A DNA stretch of 37,144 nt from Methyloversatilis sp. (GCF_030696805.1 NZ_JAUYRO010000065.1:1-37144), one strand, 5' to 3'. Shown: positions 21,923-31,271, numbered from the stretch's first letter. A program made the numbers and translations. Notes: generated by a model not told the origin, from the letters alone.

Positions 21923-24718
21923 ATGACATCCGGTGCGAGCTCCCGGCCGGTCAAGAAGGCCGGTGATCCCCGGCTGTCGTGGCACGCCGTAGCGGTCGCA
22001 GAAGTCTTCGGTGCGCTGAACAGCTCGGAGGCGGGCTTGTCATCGGTCGAAGCGAAATCCAGGCTGAGCGAGAACGGCCCGAACCTGATCGAACGCGGAC
22101 CGCGCCGCAGTGTGCTGAAGATTCTGCTGCGCCAACTGCTCGACCCGCTGGTCTATGTGTTGATTGCGGCAGGTCTGATTGCGGTGTTGATGGGCAAGGT
22201 CACCGACGGGCTGGTCGTACTGGCGGTCGTGGTGATCAATACGCTGGTTGGTTTCGTGCAGGAGGTGCGCGCGAGCAAGGCCATCGAGTCGCTCAGCCGG
22301 ATGATGCCGCAGCAGGCAATCGTCGCGCGGGACGGTGACGCCACCGCGGTGCCCGTGCATGAAATCGTGACCGGCGACGTGCTGCTGCTGCAGCCGGGCG
22401 ATCAGGTTGCTGCCGATGTGCGCCTGTTCGAGGTGAGCGGCCTGCAGGTGGAAGAAGCAATGCTCACCGGCGAGTCGGTGCCGGCCGGCAAGCACGAGGC
22501 GCCGGTCGAAGCCGATGCCGTGCTGGGCGATCGGCGCCCGATGGCGTTCGGCGGCACGCTGGTCGTCGCCGGCACGGCGAAAGGTGTCGTGACGGGCACT
22601 GGCGCCAACACCGAACTCGGCCGCATTTCGCAACTGCTGAGCGAAACGTCCGGGCTGGAGACGCCGCTGACGCGACGGCTGGGCCGACTTGCCCGCGCCA
22701 TCACGATCGGCATTGTCATCGTCGCGGCGCTGATCTTCGTCATCGGCCTGCTGCGCGACTATCCGATGCTCGACAGCGCGCTGGCGGCGATCACGCTGGC
22801 GGTCGCGTCGATCCCGGAAGGTCTGCCGGCGGTGATCACGATTGCCTCATCGATCGGGGTCCGTCGCATGGCGCGCCGACAGGCCATCATCCGGCATCTG
22901 CCGGCGGTGGAGACGCTGGGCAGTACAACTGTCATCTGCACCGACAAGACCGGAACGCTCACGCGCAACGAAATGACGGTGGAAGCGCTGCGCACGCCAG
23001 CCGGTGCGCTGGAGGTCACCGGAACCGGCTACGCGCCGGAGGGCGAGTTGCGCGCCGACGGCGGGCTGACGTCCCAGGCGTCTGCTGCAGCGACCGAACT
23101 GCTGCGCGCGGCACTGCTGTGCAACGATGCCACGCTGGAAAACGATGAAGGCCGCTGGAAAATCGTCGGTGACCCCACCGAAGGCGCGCTCATCGTTGCC
23201 GCGCGCAAGGCGCAGCTCGACGAGGACGCGCTGCGCGGCGCGCACCCGCGGCTGGACGAGATTCCATTCGACTCGGAGCGGCAGTACATGGTGACCTTGC
23301 ATGCCACGCCGGAGGGCGGGCAACTGGTCTGCGTGAAAGGGGCGCCGGAGGTGGTGGCCAGGCTGTGCTCGACGACCGAAGGTCGGTCGCCGCCGCTCGA
23401 CCTCGCGCAGGAGGCTGTGCATGCGCTCGCCGAACAGGGGATGCGCGTGCTGGGTGTCGCGACCGGTCTGGCAGCGGACATGACCTGTCTCGAAGGCGAT
23501 GCATGGCGACACGAACTGCGCTTTCTCGGTCTGGTAGGCATGGTGGATCCACCGCGCGATGAGGCGATCGACGCCGTCCGCGCATGCCAGCGCGCCGGTG
23601 TCGTCGTGAAGATGGTGACCGGCGATCATCCTGCCACCGCGCGGGCGATCGGGACCCTGTTCGGTCTGTTCGACGGCGAAGGGGGCGGCGCTCAGGTGGT
23701 TACCGGGCGCCAGATCGAGACGACGTCGGACGACGATCTGATCGCGCTGGCACGCGATGCGCATGTCTTCGCACGGGTGGCACCCGAACACAAGCTGCGT
23801 CTCGTCAAGGCATTGCAGGCCGATGGCCAGGTGGTCGCGATGACCGGTGACGGGGTCAATGACGCCCCGGCGCTGAAACGGGCTGAAATCGGAGTCGCCA
23901 TGGGCGTGAGCGGCACGGCGGTGGCCCGGGAGGCGGCCGACATGGTGCTCGCCGACGACAACTTTGCGTCGATCAGCGCCGCAGTCGAAGAAGGCCGCCG
24001 CGTCTACGACAATCTGCTGAAGTCGCTGGCCTTCATCCTGCCGACCAGCCTCGGCCAGGCCATGATCATCCTCGTTGCCGTGCTTTTCTTCCCCATCGTG
24101 GACGGGCATCTGCTGATGCCGATCGAGCCGGTGCAGATTCTGTGGGTGAACCTCGTCGTGGCGATTGCGCTTGCCCTGCCGCTGGCGTTCGAGGCGCGGG
24201 AACCCGGCTTGATGGAACGGCCGCCACGCTCGCCGGACGAACCACTGCTCGGGCCCTTGCTGATCTTCCGTACCTTTCTGGTCGGCTCGCTGATGACGGC
24301 CGGCGCGGTGGGGCTTTTCCTCTACGAGTATCACGCTGACCTGAGCGCCGGTATTTCGCCCGAGCTTGCCCGCAGCGAATCGCAGACAGTCGCCGTCACG
24401 ACGATCATTCTCTTCCAGTGTGCGTATCTGCTGAACTGCCGCTCGCTGACCGAAGGCGCGCTGCGCATCGGCTTGTTCAGCAACCGCTATGTCTTCCTGG
24501 GGATAGGCGCCACGCTCGTGCTGCAACTGTGCTTCGTCTACGCACCACCGCTGAATGTGCTGTTCCATACCCATCCGCTCGACGTCTCGGACTGGATTTC
24601 ACCGACGCTGGTTGCGCTGGCCGGGCTACCGTTGCTCGCCCTGGAAAAACGCTTCTGGCGCTGGCGCAAGGCCCGACGTGAGGCTGCCGACACGACAGCG
24701 AGGAAGGATCAGACTTGA
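21923..24718 (+). CDS. P2-type cation-transporting ATPase
   Basis: The protein has 931 residues and sits in the inner membrane. It has a cation-ATPase N domain (1-70), the actuator TGES motif at about 182, M4 with IPEGLPA near 298, the phosphorylation site DKTGTLT at 341, nucleotide-site KGAPE near 472, and TGDGVNDAP at 641. The C-terminal six helices run from about 690 to the end. PEGLP places it with Ca2+ (PMR1/PacL-like) and related P2 pumps. In M6 the line ILWVNLVVAIALALPLAFEA keeps the Asn but has Val and Ala where SERCA-type pumps have Thr-Asp, so Ca2+ specificity is doubtful and the ion is open. It follows the Usp gene by 13 bp. Confidence 0.9.
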   Translation: MTSGASSRPVKKAGDPRLSWHAVAVAEVFGALNSSEAGLSSVEAKSRLSENGPNLIERGPRRSVLKILLRQLLDPLVYVLIAAGLIAVLMGKVTDGLVVLAVVVINTLVGFVQEVRASKAIESLSRMMPQQAIVARDGDATAVPVHEIVTGDVLLLQPGDQVAADVRLFEVSGLQVEEAMLTGESVPAGKHEAPVEADAVLGDRRPMAFGGTLVVAGTAKGVVTGTGANTELGRISQLLSETSGLETPLTRRLGRLARAITIGIVIVAALIFVIGLLRDYPMLDSALAAITLAVASIPEGLPAVITIASSIGVRRMARRQAIIRHLPAVETLGSTTVICTDKTGTLTRNEMTVEALRTPAGALEVTGTGYAPEGELRADGGLTSQASAAATELLRAALLCNDATLENDEGRWKIVGDPTEGALIVAARKAQLDEDALRGAHPRLDEIPFDSERQYMVTLHATPEGGQLVCVKGAPEVVARLCSTTEGRSPPLDLAQEAVHALAEQGMRVLGVATGLAADMTCLEGDAWRHELRFLGLVGMVDPPRDEAIDAVRACQRAGVVVKMVTGDHPATARAIGTLFGLFDGEGGGAQVVTGRQIETTSDDDLIALARDAHVFARVAPEHKLRLVKALQADGQVVAMTGDGVNDAPALKRAEIGVAMGVSGTAVAREAADMVLADDNFASISAAVEEGRRVYDNLLKSLAFILPTSLGQAMIILVAVLFFPIVDGHLLMPIEPVQILWVNLVVAIALALPLAFEAREPGLMERPPRSPDEPLLGPLLIFRTFLVGSLMTAGAVGLFLYEYHADLSAGISPELARSESQTVAVTTIILFQCAYLLNCRSLTEGALRIGLFSNRYVFLGIGATLVLQLCFVYAPPLNVLFHTHPLDVSDWISPTLVALAGLPLLALEKRFWRWRKARREAADTTARKDQT

Positions 24719-24906
24719 AGCAGACTCCCGCCGTGGCAGCGGCGGCTGCCGACGATGTATCTGCGAGGTGGTGCGCGCGCCGACGAACCCGATCCTGATC
24801 GCTGCGGATCAACCCGCGCAACTGCCCGTTGCGCGTGCCGTCGCCGCGTTTCCCGGGCTTTTCATCCAGGATGGCTTGAGCATGCCGGGCGAGGCGCTGC
24901 GTGCCT
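24719..24906. other. Gap between convergent ATPase and trxC, with a coding-like stretch
   Basis: GGCAGC-GGCG-GCTGCC (24735-24750) is a small hairpin after the ATPase stop. From about 24755 into the end of trxC the plus strand reads APTNPILIAADQPAQLPVAR, then PGLFIQDGLSMPGEALRAFM, which has a protein-like look but no start. I do not recognise it; it may be the tail of a lost gene. Confidence 0.3.
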
Positions 24907-25320
24907 TCATGGTCGAATCCATCTCACCAGATCCGCGGCGCTCAGCGCACCCGAGCGCCGCGCGACTTCCTTGCCGCCGCGCAACAGCACCAGCGTGGGA
25001 ATGCTGCGGATCTGGAACTGCGCGGCCGTGTTTCGCGCCACCTCGGTATCGACCTTGGCAAAGCGCACGCGCGGCAGTTGCGCGGCGGCCGCGGCGAACT
25101 GCGGCGCCATGACCTTGCACGGGCCGCACCAGTCGGCCCAGAAATCCACCACTACCGGCAACTCCGTTGTCTGCACGTAGCGGGCAAAAGTCTGGTCGTT
25201 CAGCGCAAAAGGTTCGGCCGCCAGCAGCGGCTGCTTGCAGCGCGCACACACCGGCTGATCGTCGACGCGCTCGTCGGCGACGCGGTTGGTCGTGCTGCAG
25301 TGCGGGCACACGATGAGCAT
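24907..25320 (-). CDS. trxC: Thioredoxin 2 (TrxC)
   Basis: The protein has 137 residues. It has the TrxC layout: an N-terminal zinc ribbon with two Cys pairs (CPHC at 5-8 and CARC about 20 residues later), then a thioredoxin fold with the active site FWADWCGPCKVMAP and the cis-proline in IRSIPTLVLL. It reduces disulfides in the cytosol, and the zinc ribbon tunes its redox potential. The ATG at 25320 is chosen because the zinc ribbon starts there; an upstream in-frame extension is basic and unlike the family. It stands alone, with 154 bp to the autotransporter gene upstream on the same strand. Confidence 0.93.
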   Translation of the reverse strand: MLIVCPHCSTTNRVADERVDDQPVCARCKQPLLAAEPFALNDQTFARYVQTTELPVVVDFWADWCGPCKVMAPQFAAAAAQLPRVRFAKVDTEVARNTAAQFQIRSIPTLVLLRGGKEVARRSGALSAADLVRWIRP

Positions 25321-25474
25321 CGTTCGATTCCTTAAACACAGCGGGCGCACGAGCCGGCGGGCATACCCGTTCCGGCCCGGACGGGCCCCTTGGCCAGAGC
25401 GCGTCACGCTGCGATAGATGAGGCGGAATCGAGCGAAAACAACCGGTGCCTGTGCGCAGCAGGCAGCGTGTGGG

Positions 25475-28222
25475 TCAGAAGCGGACGATCACGTCCAGAT
25501 TGACATTGCCGAGCGCCGCACCCTGGCGGACTTCGCCGGCAAGGCCCAGTTGCACCACGGTATCGACGGCGACCCGGGCGGTGGCGGAGACGCCCGCCTG
25601 CACGAAGGTCGACCCGACGTCGGGCGTACGCAAGGTCATCGTGATGCCCGCCAGCGTGGTGTTCAGGCGCGGCTGCAGCAGGTCCGACGTGTCGGCCCCG
25701 ACGCCCAGGTGGGCGCGGTAGCTGAAGCGCTGCGCTGCCGCATCGGCGGTGGCGAAGGTCGGCGCGGAGGCAAGCGTTACCCCCAGCACTGCGCGGAGGC
25801 CGTCGTCGCTGAAGCGGCGCACGCCCAGCGCGGCGGCGCTGTCGCCCTCGTTGAACGCGGACTGCCGAACGTGCTGCCAGGTCAGGCGGGCGTACGGTGT
25901 GACACGACCGGTCGCAACGTCGTGCGCACGGCCGATACCCAGGCTGACCAGCGCATCGCGGCCGTGGATGTCGTGCGCGTCGAGCGCCGTGGCGCTGCCG
26001 AGCGGATCGTTGCGCGTGTTGTCGGTCGAGTTCAGGCCGAAGCTGGCCATGCCGTCGAGCATCCAGTCGCTGACCGGACGCTGGCCGTACACGAAGAGGG
26101 TGCCCTGCTGAACCGTTCCGGACCCGGAGCGGGCGGACACGCGGGTGGTCGACAGCGCGAAGCCGGTGCCCAGCGTGCGGCCGTCGGCGGTGTGCGTGTC
26201 GGCCCCGAAAGCCAGCTGATACAGGTGGCTGGAAAAGCCGCCGGCCGTGTCGTCGCCGGATCGATCGCCGCGCTGGTAGGCCATTTCGCCCCACGCCTTG
26301 CTGCGCACCCCGGTGGCGCGGCCCAGCTGTGTCATCACCGCCTGCTGCAGGCGCAGCGTGGTCTGTGGAACGACCGCCAGAGTGGCGCCGTGTAGTTCGC
26401 CGGCCAGCGCACGCGCGAACGAGGGCAGCGCGGCGGCCCCCTGCGTCGCGGCCCCCTGCGTCGCGGCCGCCTGCAGCACCGTGGTTTGCGCCGCCCCCGC
26501 CGTGCCGGCCAGATTCAGTTCGACCAGCCGGTCAAGCAGGTCGGCCGCCGACCGGGCATTCGCGTTGCCGTCAGCCAGTGCGGTGCGGTAGGACAAGGGG
26601 ATCACCAGCAGGTCGATGCTCCGGCTGCCGGCCATGTCGTAGAAGGCGGCGAACTGCGTGCCGGCGGCCAGGCCGGCCGGCTGGGTCAGCGTCGAGAAGC
26701 GGCCGTTGATGCCGCCGTCGGCGGTGATGATGCGGAAGCGCTCGCCCAGCGCGGGCACATGCGGCGCGCTGCCGAACCCGGGCTCGCCCGGCGTGAACAG
26801 GTTCAGCAGTTGCGGCGTCAGCGTGGCGCCGGGCTGGATGACGAACTGCCCGCCGGTGACTTCGAGGAAGCTGTAGAAACCGGTCGATCCGGCGGGCGTG
26901 GTGCTGGCCGCCTGCACGGTACCTGCAATGTCCTGCTGATAGGTGCTGCCGGCAGTCTGGGTGACGGTCGCGTTCACGCCGATGAAACCGGGCGAGTTGC
27001 CCGGTTTGAAGGTGCCGGCGACGGTCACCGGGCCGTCTATCGTGCCGGTGCCCATCAGCATGGCGCCCGGCGCCACGAATACCGCGCCGCTGCCGAGTGC
27101 CGAATCACCGTCGATCGCGACCGTACCCGACGCGATGGTCGTGCCGCCGGCGTAGGTGTTCAGGCCGGACAGCGTGAGTCGGCCGCTGCCGTTGACTGTC
27201 AGACCGCCGGCGCCGGACAGCACGCCCGACAGTGTGGCGCTGCCGCCGCTCGGTGTGGTGACAGTGCCGCCGCTGCCGTTCACGGTGAACGCCCGGGCGG
27301 ATGCGTCGTCCGGCGCAAGTGTCAGCGTGCCGCCGTCGAACACCGGATTGGTCGTGACCCCGACGCTGTCGAGCGCGAAGCTGCCGCCGGTCGTGATGTC
27401 GCTGGCCGCCGGTGCGAACACCAGGTCCCACACGGTACTGCTGCCGGAGGCGAGATTCAGCGTCCAGCTCAAGCCGCCGAAGTTGCCGCTGGTCGCACCG
27501 CCGAGGTTGCCGACGCCAAGCCCGGTCAGCACGCCGGAATAGGTGCCGGTGGCGACGGTCGACGTGTCGTAAATGCCGAATGTCGTGGCGCCGACTGCGC
27601 CCGCACCGGCCAGCACGCCATAGGTGCCGGGCCCGTTGATGATGATGTTGTAGCGGGTCGGCAGGTCGCCGGCGTAGGTCAGCGCGCCACCCGCGTTGCC
27701 CGCACCCTGCAGGTTGTTGAGGGTGCCGATGCTGCCGCCCGAGGCCGTGATGTCGGCGAACGGTCCGGTCACGGTGCCGGTGTTGGTGATCGTGCCGATG
27801 GTGCCGCCGTTGTTCACGATGGCGCGCCGGACGCCGGAGGCGATCGTGCCGGTATTGATCAGCGCGTCGAGCGTGCCGTTGTTCGTGATACCCCATTGCG
27901 CGGCGGTGTAGATGCTGCCGTTGTTGGTCAGCGTGGCGGATGTGCTGGTTGACAGCACCGACACCGGGTCGCCGTTGCGTCCGCTGCCGGAACTGTTCGA
28001 AACCGTCACGCCGGAATTGATCGTCACGTTTGCGCCGGTGTTCATGCGCAGTGGCGTGGTGCTGCCACCATTGCAGCTCGCACTGACCACGATGGTCGAC
28101 GTGACCGTGACGCCGCCGTTGCAGGCGGCGACCGCGCGACCTGCGGGAATTGCCGTGCACAGCACGAATGCGGCGGATGCAGTCCAGCGCCCGGCGCGGG
28201 CCTTGTAACGGTTGTGTTGCAC
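25475..28222 (-). CDS. Autotransporter with PATR repeats and beta-barrel
   Basis: The protein has about 915 residues from a GTG at 28222 with AGGTG upstream. Residues 1-32 are a signal peptide ending PAGRAVA/A. The passenger is rich in Gly, Thr, Asn and Ser and is beta-helical in style; it contains the passenger-associated repeat GRLTLSGLNTYAGGTTIASG and later GTFKPGNSPGFIGVNATVTQ. The last ~280 residues form the autotransporter barrel, starting about at KAWGEMAYQRGDRSGDD and ending NVNLDVIVRF with the terminal Phe needed by the BAM complex. It would be secreted by type V secretion to the surface. No protease or adhesin motif is evident. The other autotransporter in the window has a different passenger. 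Confidence 0.88.
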   Translation of the reverse strand: MQHNRYKARAGRWTASAAFVLCTAIPAGRAVAACNGGVTVTSTIVVSASCNGGSTTPLRMNTGANVTINSGVTVSNSSGSGRNGDPVSVLSTSTSATLTNNGSIYTAAQWGITNNGTLDALINTGTIASGVRRAIVNNGGTIGTITNTGTVTGPFADITASGGSIGTLNNLQGAGNAGGALTYAGDLPTRYNIIINGPGTYGVLAGAGAVGATTFGIYDTSTVATGTYSGVLTGLGVGNLGGATSGNFGGLSWTLNLASGSSTVWDLVFAPAASDITTGGSFALDSVGVTTNPVFDGGTLTLAPDDASARAFTVNGSGGTVTTPSGGSATLSGVLSGAGGLTVNGSGRLTLSGLNTYAGGTTIASGTVAIDGDSALGSGAVFVAPGAMLMGTGTIDGPVTVAGTFKPGNSPGFIGVNATVTQTAGSTYQQDIAGTVQAASTTPAGSTGFYSFLEVTGGQFVIQPGATLTPQLLNLFTPGEPGFGSAPHVPALGERFRIITADGGINGRFSTLTQPAGLAAGTQFAAFYDMAGSRSIDLLVIPLSYRTALADGNANARSAADLLDRLVELNLAGTAGAAQTTVLQAAATQGAATQGAAALPSFARALAGELHGATLAVVPQTTLRLQQAVMTQLGRATGVRSKAWGEMAYQRGDRSGDDTAGGFSSHLYQLAFGADTHTADGRTLGTGFALSTTRVSARSGSGTVQQGTLFVYGQRPVSDWMLDGMASFGLNSTDNTRNDPLGSATALDAHDIHGRDALVSLGIGRAHDVATGRVTPYARLTWQHVRQSAFNEGDSAAALGVRRFSDDGLRAVLGVTLASAPTFATADAAAQRFSYRAHLGVGADTSDLLQPRLNTTLAGITMTLRTPDVGSTFVQAGVSATARVAVDTVVQLGLAGEVRQGAALGNVNLDVIVRF

Positions 28223-28590
28223 TCGACACCTGACTTTCGTGAAACCCGGCGAATCGCGTCGAGGTTTGCAGCGTTGGGGATGGTTGGGGTGTGGCCGGCA
28301 CTGCCGGAATGCCGTAATGCGCGGCCGATCATGCGCGCATCTTCGATCGCTGTCTGTGGGATCAGACGTCTGAAAGACGCGCTGTTCCGCCTGAAGCTGG
28401 CGCCGCGTCTGCTGCGTGTCGTGCCGCCGGTGCCGTTTCAGCCACATTGCGCGGCAAAGGTGTGAGCAGCTGAAATGTTCCGGTGCGGGTGCCCGTACAT
28501 GCTGTAGAAGCAGATGGATGGCCGTGCCTGCATATATATATGCAGAATGCGGCGGCACCCCATGGCAAGCAGGTACACGGACCCGAACGG
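28223..28590. other. Divergent intergenic region
   Basis: This lies between the autotransporter (minus) and the esterase (plus) and must hold both promoters. The one clear element is the AT-rich palindrome at 28529-28546. Confidence 0.5.
28529..28546. promoter_or_regulatory. AT-rich perfect palindrome
   Basis: CTGCATATATATATGCAG is a perfect 18-bp palindrome in a GC-rich background, 45 bp before the esterase start. It could be an operator or an easily melted promoter element. A frame starting at ATG 28540 inside it would extend the esterase by 17 codons. Confidence 0.5.
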
Positions 28591-29649
28591 ATGGCGAAAC
28601 GCAGCTGGACCTCAATCTTCACCAAAAGCATGACGCGCAGTCTGGCGACCTTGCAGCGCTCGGCGCTGCGTTCGGCCTTGCCGGTCACGCGGCGTGCGCT
28701 CAAGGCGGTCACGCCGACAGTCGCGCGCGTGAAGCCGGTCGCACGCGGACGCACCGGGGTCAAGGCGCCGGGCAAGGGCGCCCCGGCAGCCGGGCACTGG
28801 CTGCCGGGTGTGGCACTCGGCCCGTCCGGTGCGCGCCGCTTCCGGCTGTACCGCCCGGCCGGCATCCGTGCCGGCGAGCGGGTGCCGCTTCTGGTGATGC
28901 TGCATGGCTGCGGGCAGGACGCGAAGGGCTTTGCGGACAGTACGCGAATGAATCGCATCGCGGCGCGCGAGGGCTTTCTGGTGCTGTATCCGGAACAGGA
29001 ACGGCTGGCCAATGCGCAGGGCTGCTGGAACTGGTTCGACACCAAGTCCGGCCGGGCCTGGGGTGAAGTGGCGCTGATCATGGCCGCCATCGATCAGGTG
29101 TGCACGCTCTATCCGGCGGATCGCGAACGGGTCGCCGTGGCAGGTCTGTCGGCCGGCGCCAGCATGGCGGCGCTGCTGGTGACGCGGCATCCGACGCGCT
29201 TTCGCGCGCTGATGATGCATTCGGGCGTGCCGCCTGGCAGCGCGCACTCGACGCTGAGCGCGCTCGGTGCGATGCGCGGGCGGCGGCCGGCAGGGGTGCT
29301 GCCGGCTGCGCCGATGACGCCGACGGTCGATCTGCCGCCGCTGCTGGTGATTCACGGCGGGCGAGACACGGTGGTCGCGCCGGGCAATGGCGATTCCGCC
29401 GCGCAACTGTGGGCCGAAGCCGCGGGGGCTTCTGCGGTGGCGGCGCGTTCCGTGCAGCGCGGCAAGCGGCACCCGATGACAGTGACCGATTACAGGCTGC
29501 GTGGCCGCACCGTGGTCACGCAGATCGGCATCGCCGGGCTCGCGCATGCGTGGAGCGGTGGCGCAGCAAGCGAACCTTATGGCGATGCGAAGGGCCCCGA
29601 TGCGTCGCGCATGGTGTGGGCGTTCGCCGCGCGCCAGTTCAAGTCCTGA
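28591..29649 (+). CDS. PHB-depolymerase-family esterase
   Basis: The protein has 352 residues. After a basic Ala/Arg/Lys-rich N-terminus (about 70 residues, like those of phasin- or granule-associated proteins) comes an alpha/beta-hydrolase of the short-chain PHA depolymerase/LpqC kind. RVPLLVMLHGCGQDAKGFAD carries the oxyanion strand. The nucleophile is S187 in VAGLSAGASMAALL, the acid is D259 in HGGRDTVV, and H319 is in GLAHAWSGG. The block GCWNWFD is typical of the family. It may hydrolyse polyhydroxyalkanoate or a feruloyl/acetyl ester. No clear signal peptide is present, which would fit an intracellular depolymerase. The ATG at 28591 is the likeliest start, but its ribosome-binding site is weak. 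Confidence 0.85.
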   Translation: MAKRSWTSIFTKSMTRSLATLQRSALRSALPVTRRALKAVTPTVARVKPVARGRTGVKAPGKGAPAAGHWLPGVALGPSGARRFRLYRPAGIRAGERVPLLVMLHGCGQDAKGFADSTRMNRIAAREGFLVLYPEQERLANAQGCWNWFDTKSGRAWGEVALIMAAIDQVCTLYPADRERVAVAGLSAGASMAALLVTRHPTRFRALMMHSGVPPGSAHSTLSALGAMRGRRPAGVLPAAPMTPTVDLPPLLVIHGGRDTVVAPGNGDSAAQLWAEAAGASAVAARSVQRGKRHPMTVTDYRLRGRTVVTQIGIAGLAHAWSGGAASEPYGDAKGPDASRMVWAFAARQFKS

Positions 29650-29821
29650 GGCGGGTCGCTCGCCTGGCGCGGATCGGATCGCAACGAAACCCGGCGCCGT
29701 GCGGGCTTCCCGAACGCGCCGCTCCGGGCGGATGATCCGGTCTGGCCGGGATCGCTGTCGAAATCTGCAGCCGTCGTTCGTCGACCCGGCATCGGCGTCA
29801 CGCCTGTACGAGGAGAACACC

Positions 29822-30991
29822 ATGTCATCCGATCACACCCACTTCCAGCCGCCCGGCCCCGCGCGTCAGGTCACCTTGCTGGTCGCGACCCGCAAGGGCG
29901 CGTGGTTCTATCATGGCGACCCGGAGCGCGGCAGCTGGCGCACCGACGGGCCGCACTTTCTCGGCCACGTCATCAGCCATGTGGTGCTCGACCCGCGCGA
30001 TGGCCGCACGCTGCTCGCAGCCGCGAAAACCGGTCACCTCGGGCCGACCATTTTCCGCTCGACCGATTTCGGCGCCAGCTGGACCGAAGCGGCTCGGCCG
30101 CCGGCGTTCGCCCGCGCCGAGGACGGCGCCGGGCGCAGCGTCGATCACACTTTCTGGCTCGCGCCCGGCCCGGCGATCGAACCGGGCGTGTGGTACGCCG
30201 GCACCTCCCCTCAGGGCCTGTTCCGGTCCGACGACGGCGGCATCAGCTGGGCGCCGTTCTCGTGCATCAACGACCATCCGGATTACCTCAGATGGATGGG
30301 CACGGTGCAGGACGGTACGCCCGACGGACCCAAGCTGCATTCCATCATTGTCGACCCGCGCGACCCGGCGCACCTGTACTTCGCGATGTCGGGTGGCGGC
30401 GTGCACGAATCGCTCGATGGCGGCCGCAGCTTCGCGCCGCTGATCGACGGCCTCGCCGTGGTCGAAGGTTTCGACGCATCGCAACCCAGCTTTCACGACC
30501 CGCACTGCGTCCGGCTGTGTCCGACGAATCCGGACCGGCTGTACCAGCAGAATCACTGCGGCATCTACCGGCTCGACCGGCCGGCCACGCGCTGGCGCAA
30601 GATCGGCGACACGATGCCGCCCGAGGTTGGCGAAATCGGCTTTCCGATGGTGGTGCATCCGCGTGATGCCGACACGGCGTGGGTGTTTCCGATGGACGGC
30701 ACTTCCGTGTGGCCGCGCACCAGCCCGGACGGACGGCCCGCCGTGTATGTCACGCGCGATGCCGGTGCGAGCTGGCGACGCCTTGATGCCGGGCTGCCCC
30801 CGGCTCAGGCCTGGTGGACGGTGAAGCGCCAGGCCATGACGGCCGACAGCCAGGACGGGGTCGGCCTGTATTTCGGCACCACCAGCGGCGAACTGTGGGC
30901 CAGTTCCGACGAGGGCGCGCACTGGCGCTGCATCGCGCAGCACCTGCCGGACATCTACGCGGTCGAGGTGGCGGAACGGCCGTTGCCGTGA
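29822..30991 (+). CDS. BNR/sialidase-like beta-propeller protein
   Basis: The protein has 389 residues and a beta-propeller built of BNR/Asp-box repeats: IFRSTDFGASWTEA, LFRSDDGGISWAPF, VHESLDGGRSFAPL, VYVTRDAGASWRRL and LWASSDEGAHWRCI, each with the S-x-D-x-G-x-x-W form. The start LLVATRKGAWFYHGDPERGS is typical of a widespread bacterial group annotated as sialidase or glycosyl hydrolase, but true sialidase catalytic residues are not obvious. There is no signal peptide, so it should be cytosolic. GAGGAG precedes the ATG at 29822. A MoaD/ThiS-like gene follows 22 bp later. The function of the pair is unknown. Confidence 0.88.
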   Translation: MSSDHTHFQPPGPARQVTLLVATRKGAWFYHGDPERGSWRTDGPHFLGHVISHVVLDPRDGRTLLAAAKTGHLGPTIFRSTDFGASWTEAARPPAFARAEDGAGRSVDHTFWLAPGPAIEPGVWYAGTSPQGLFRSDDGGISWAPFSCINDHPDYLRWMGTVQDGTPDGPKLHSIIVDPRDPAHLYFAMSGGGVHESLDGGRSFAPLIDGLAVVEGFDASQPSFHDPHCVRLCPTNPDRLYQQNHCGIYRLDRPATRWRKIGDTMPPEVGEIGFPMVVHPRDADTAWVFPMDGTSVWPRTSPDGRPAVYVTRDAGASWRRLDAGLPPAQAWWTVKRQAMTADSQDGVGLYFGTTSGELWASSDEGAHWRCIAQHLPDIYAVEVAERPLP

Positions 30992-31013
30992 CCGCGGCGT
31001 GGAAGGCAGTCCG

Positions 31014-31271
31014 ATGAAGGTGTTGATCCCGAGCGCCCTGCGCGCTTACACCGAAAGTGCTCACGCCGAGGCATCCGGCGCCACGCTGGCCGACGTGCTC
31101 GACGCGCTCGAGCACCAGTACCCCGGCATCCGCTTTCGCATGATCGACGAGCAGGGCCGCATACGCCGTCACATCCGCATCTTCTTCGACGGCGAACAGA
31201 TTCGTGACCTCACTCAGCCGCTCCACGCAGACGGCGAACTGATCATCGTGCAGGCGCTCAGCGGCGGCTGA
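31014..31271 (+). CDS. MoaD/ThiS-like beta-grasp protein
   Basis: The 85-residue protein has the ubiquitin-like beta-grasp fold of MoaD/ThiS sulfur carriers: MKVLIPSALRAYTESAHAEA, then ATLADVLDALEHQYPGIRFR, then an end QALSGG with the C-terminal Gly-Gly that is adenylated and thiocarboxylated in this family. GGAAGG lies eight bases before the ATG. It follows the BNR gene by 22 bp and is probably co-transcribed. No ThiF/MoeB-type activating enzyme and no molybdopterin or thiamine gene is near, so it is not obviously part of either pathway. Confidence 0.88.
   Translation: MKVLIPSALRAYTESAHAEASGATLADVLDALEHQYPGIRFRMIDEQGRIRRHIRIFFDGEQIRDLTQPLHADGELIIVQALSGG

Noticed and set aside
22847-24574. 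Minus-strand open frame of 575 codons
   Set aside because: It lies fully opposite the P-type ATPase, whose motifs are intact. High GC in third positions keeps the antisense frame open, and it has no family signature.
26486-27952. Plus-strand open frame of 488 codons
   Set aside because: It is antisense to the autotransporter passenger; low-complexity Arg/Gly/Ala composition without domains.
29825-30943. Minus-strand open frame of 372 codons
   Set aside because: It is the shadow of the BNR protein, whose repeats are clear on the other strand.
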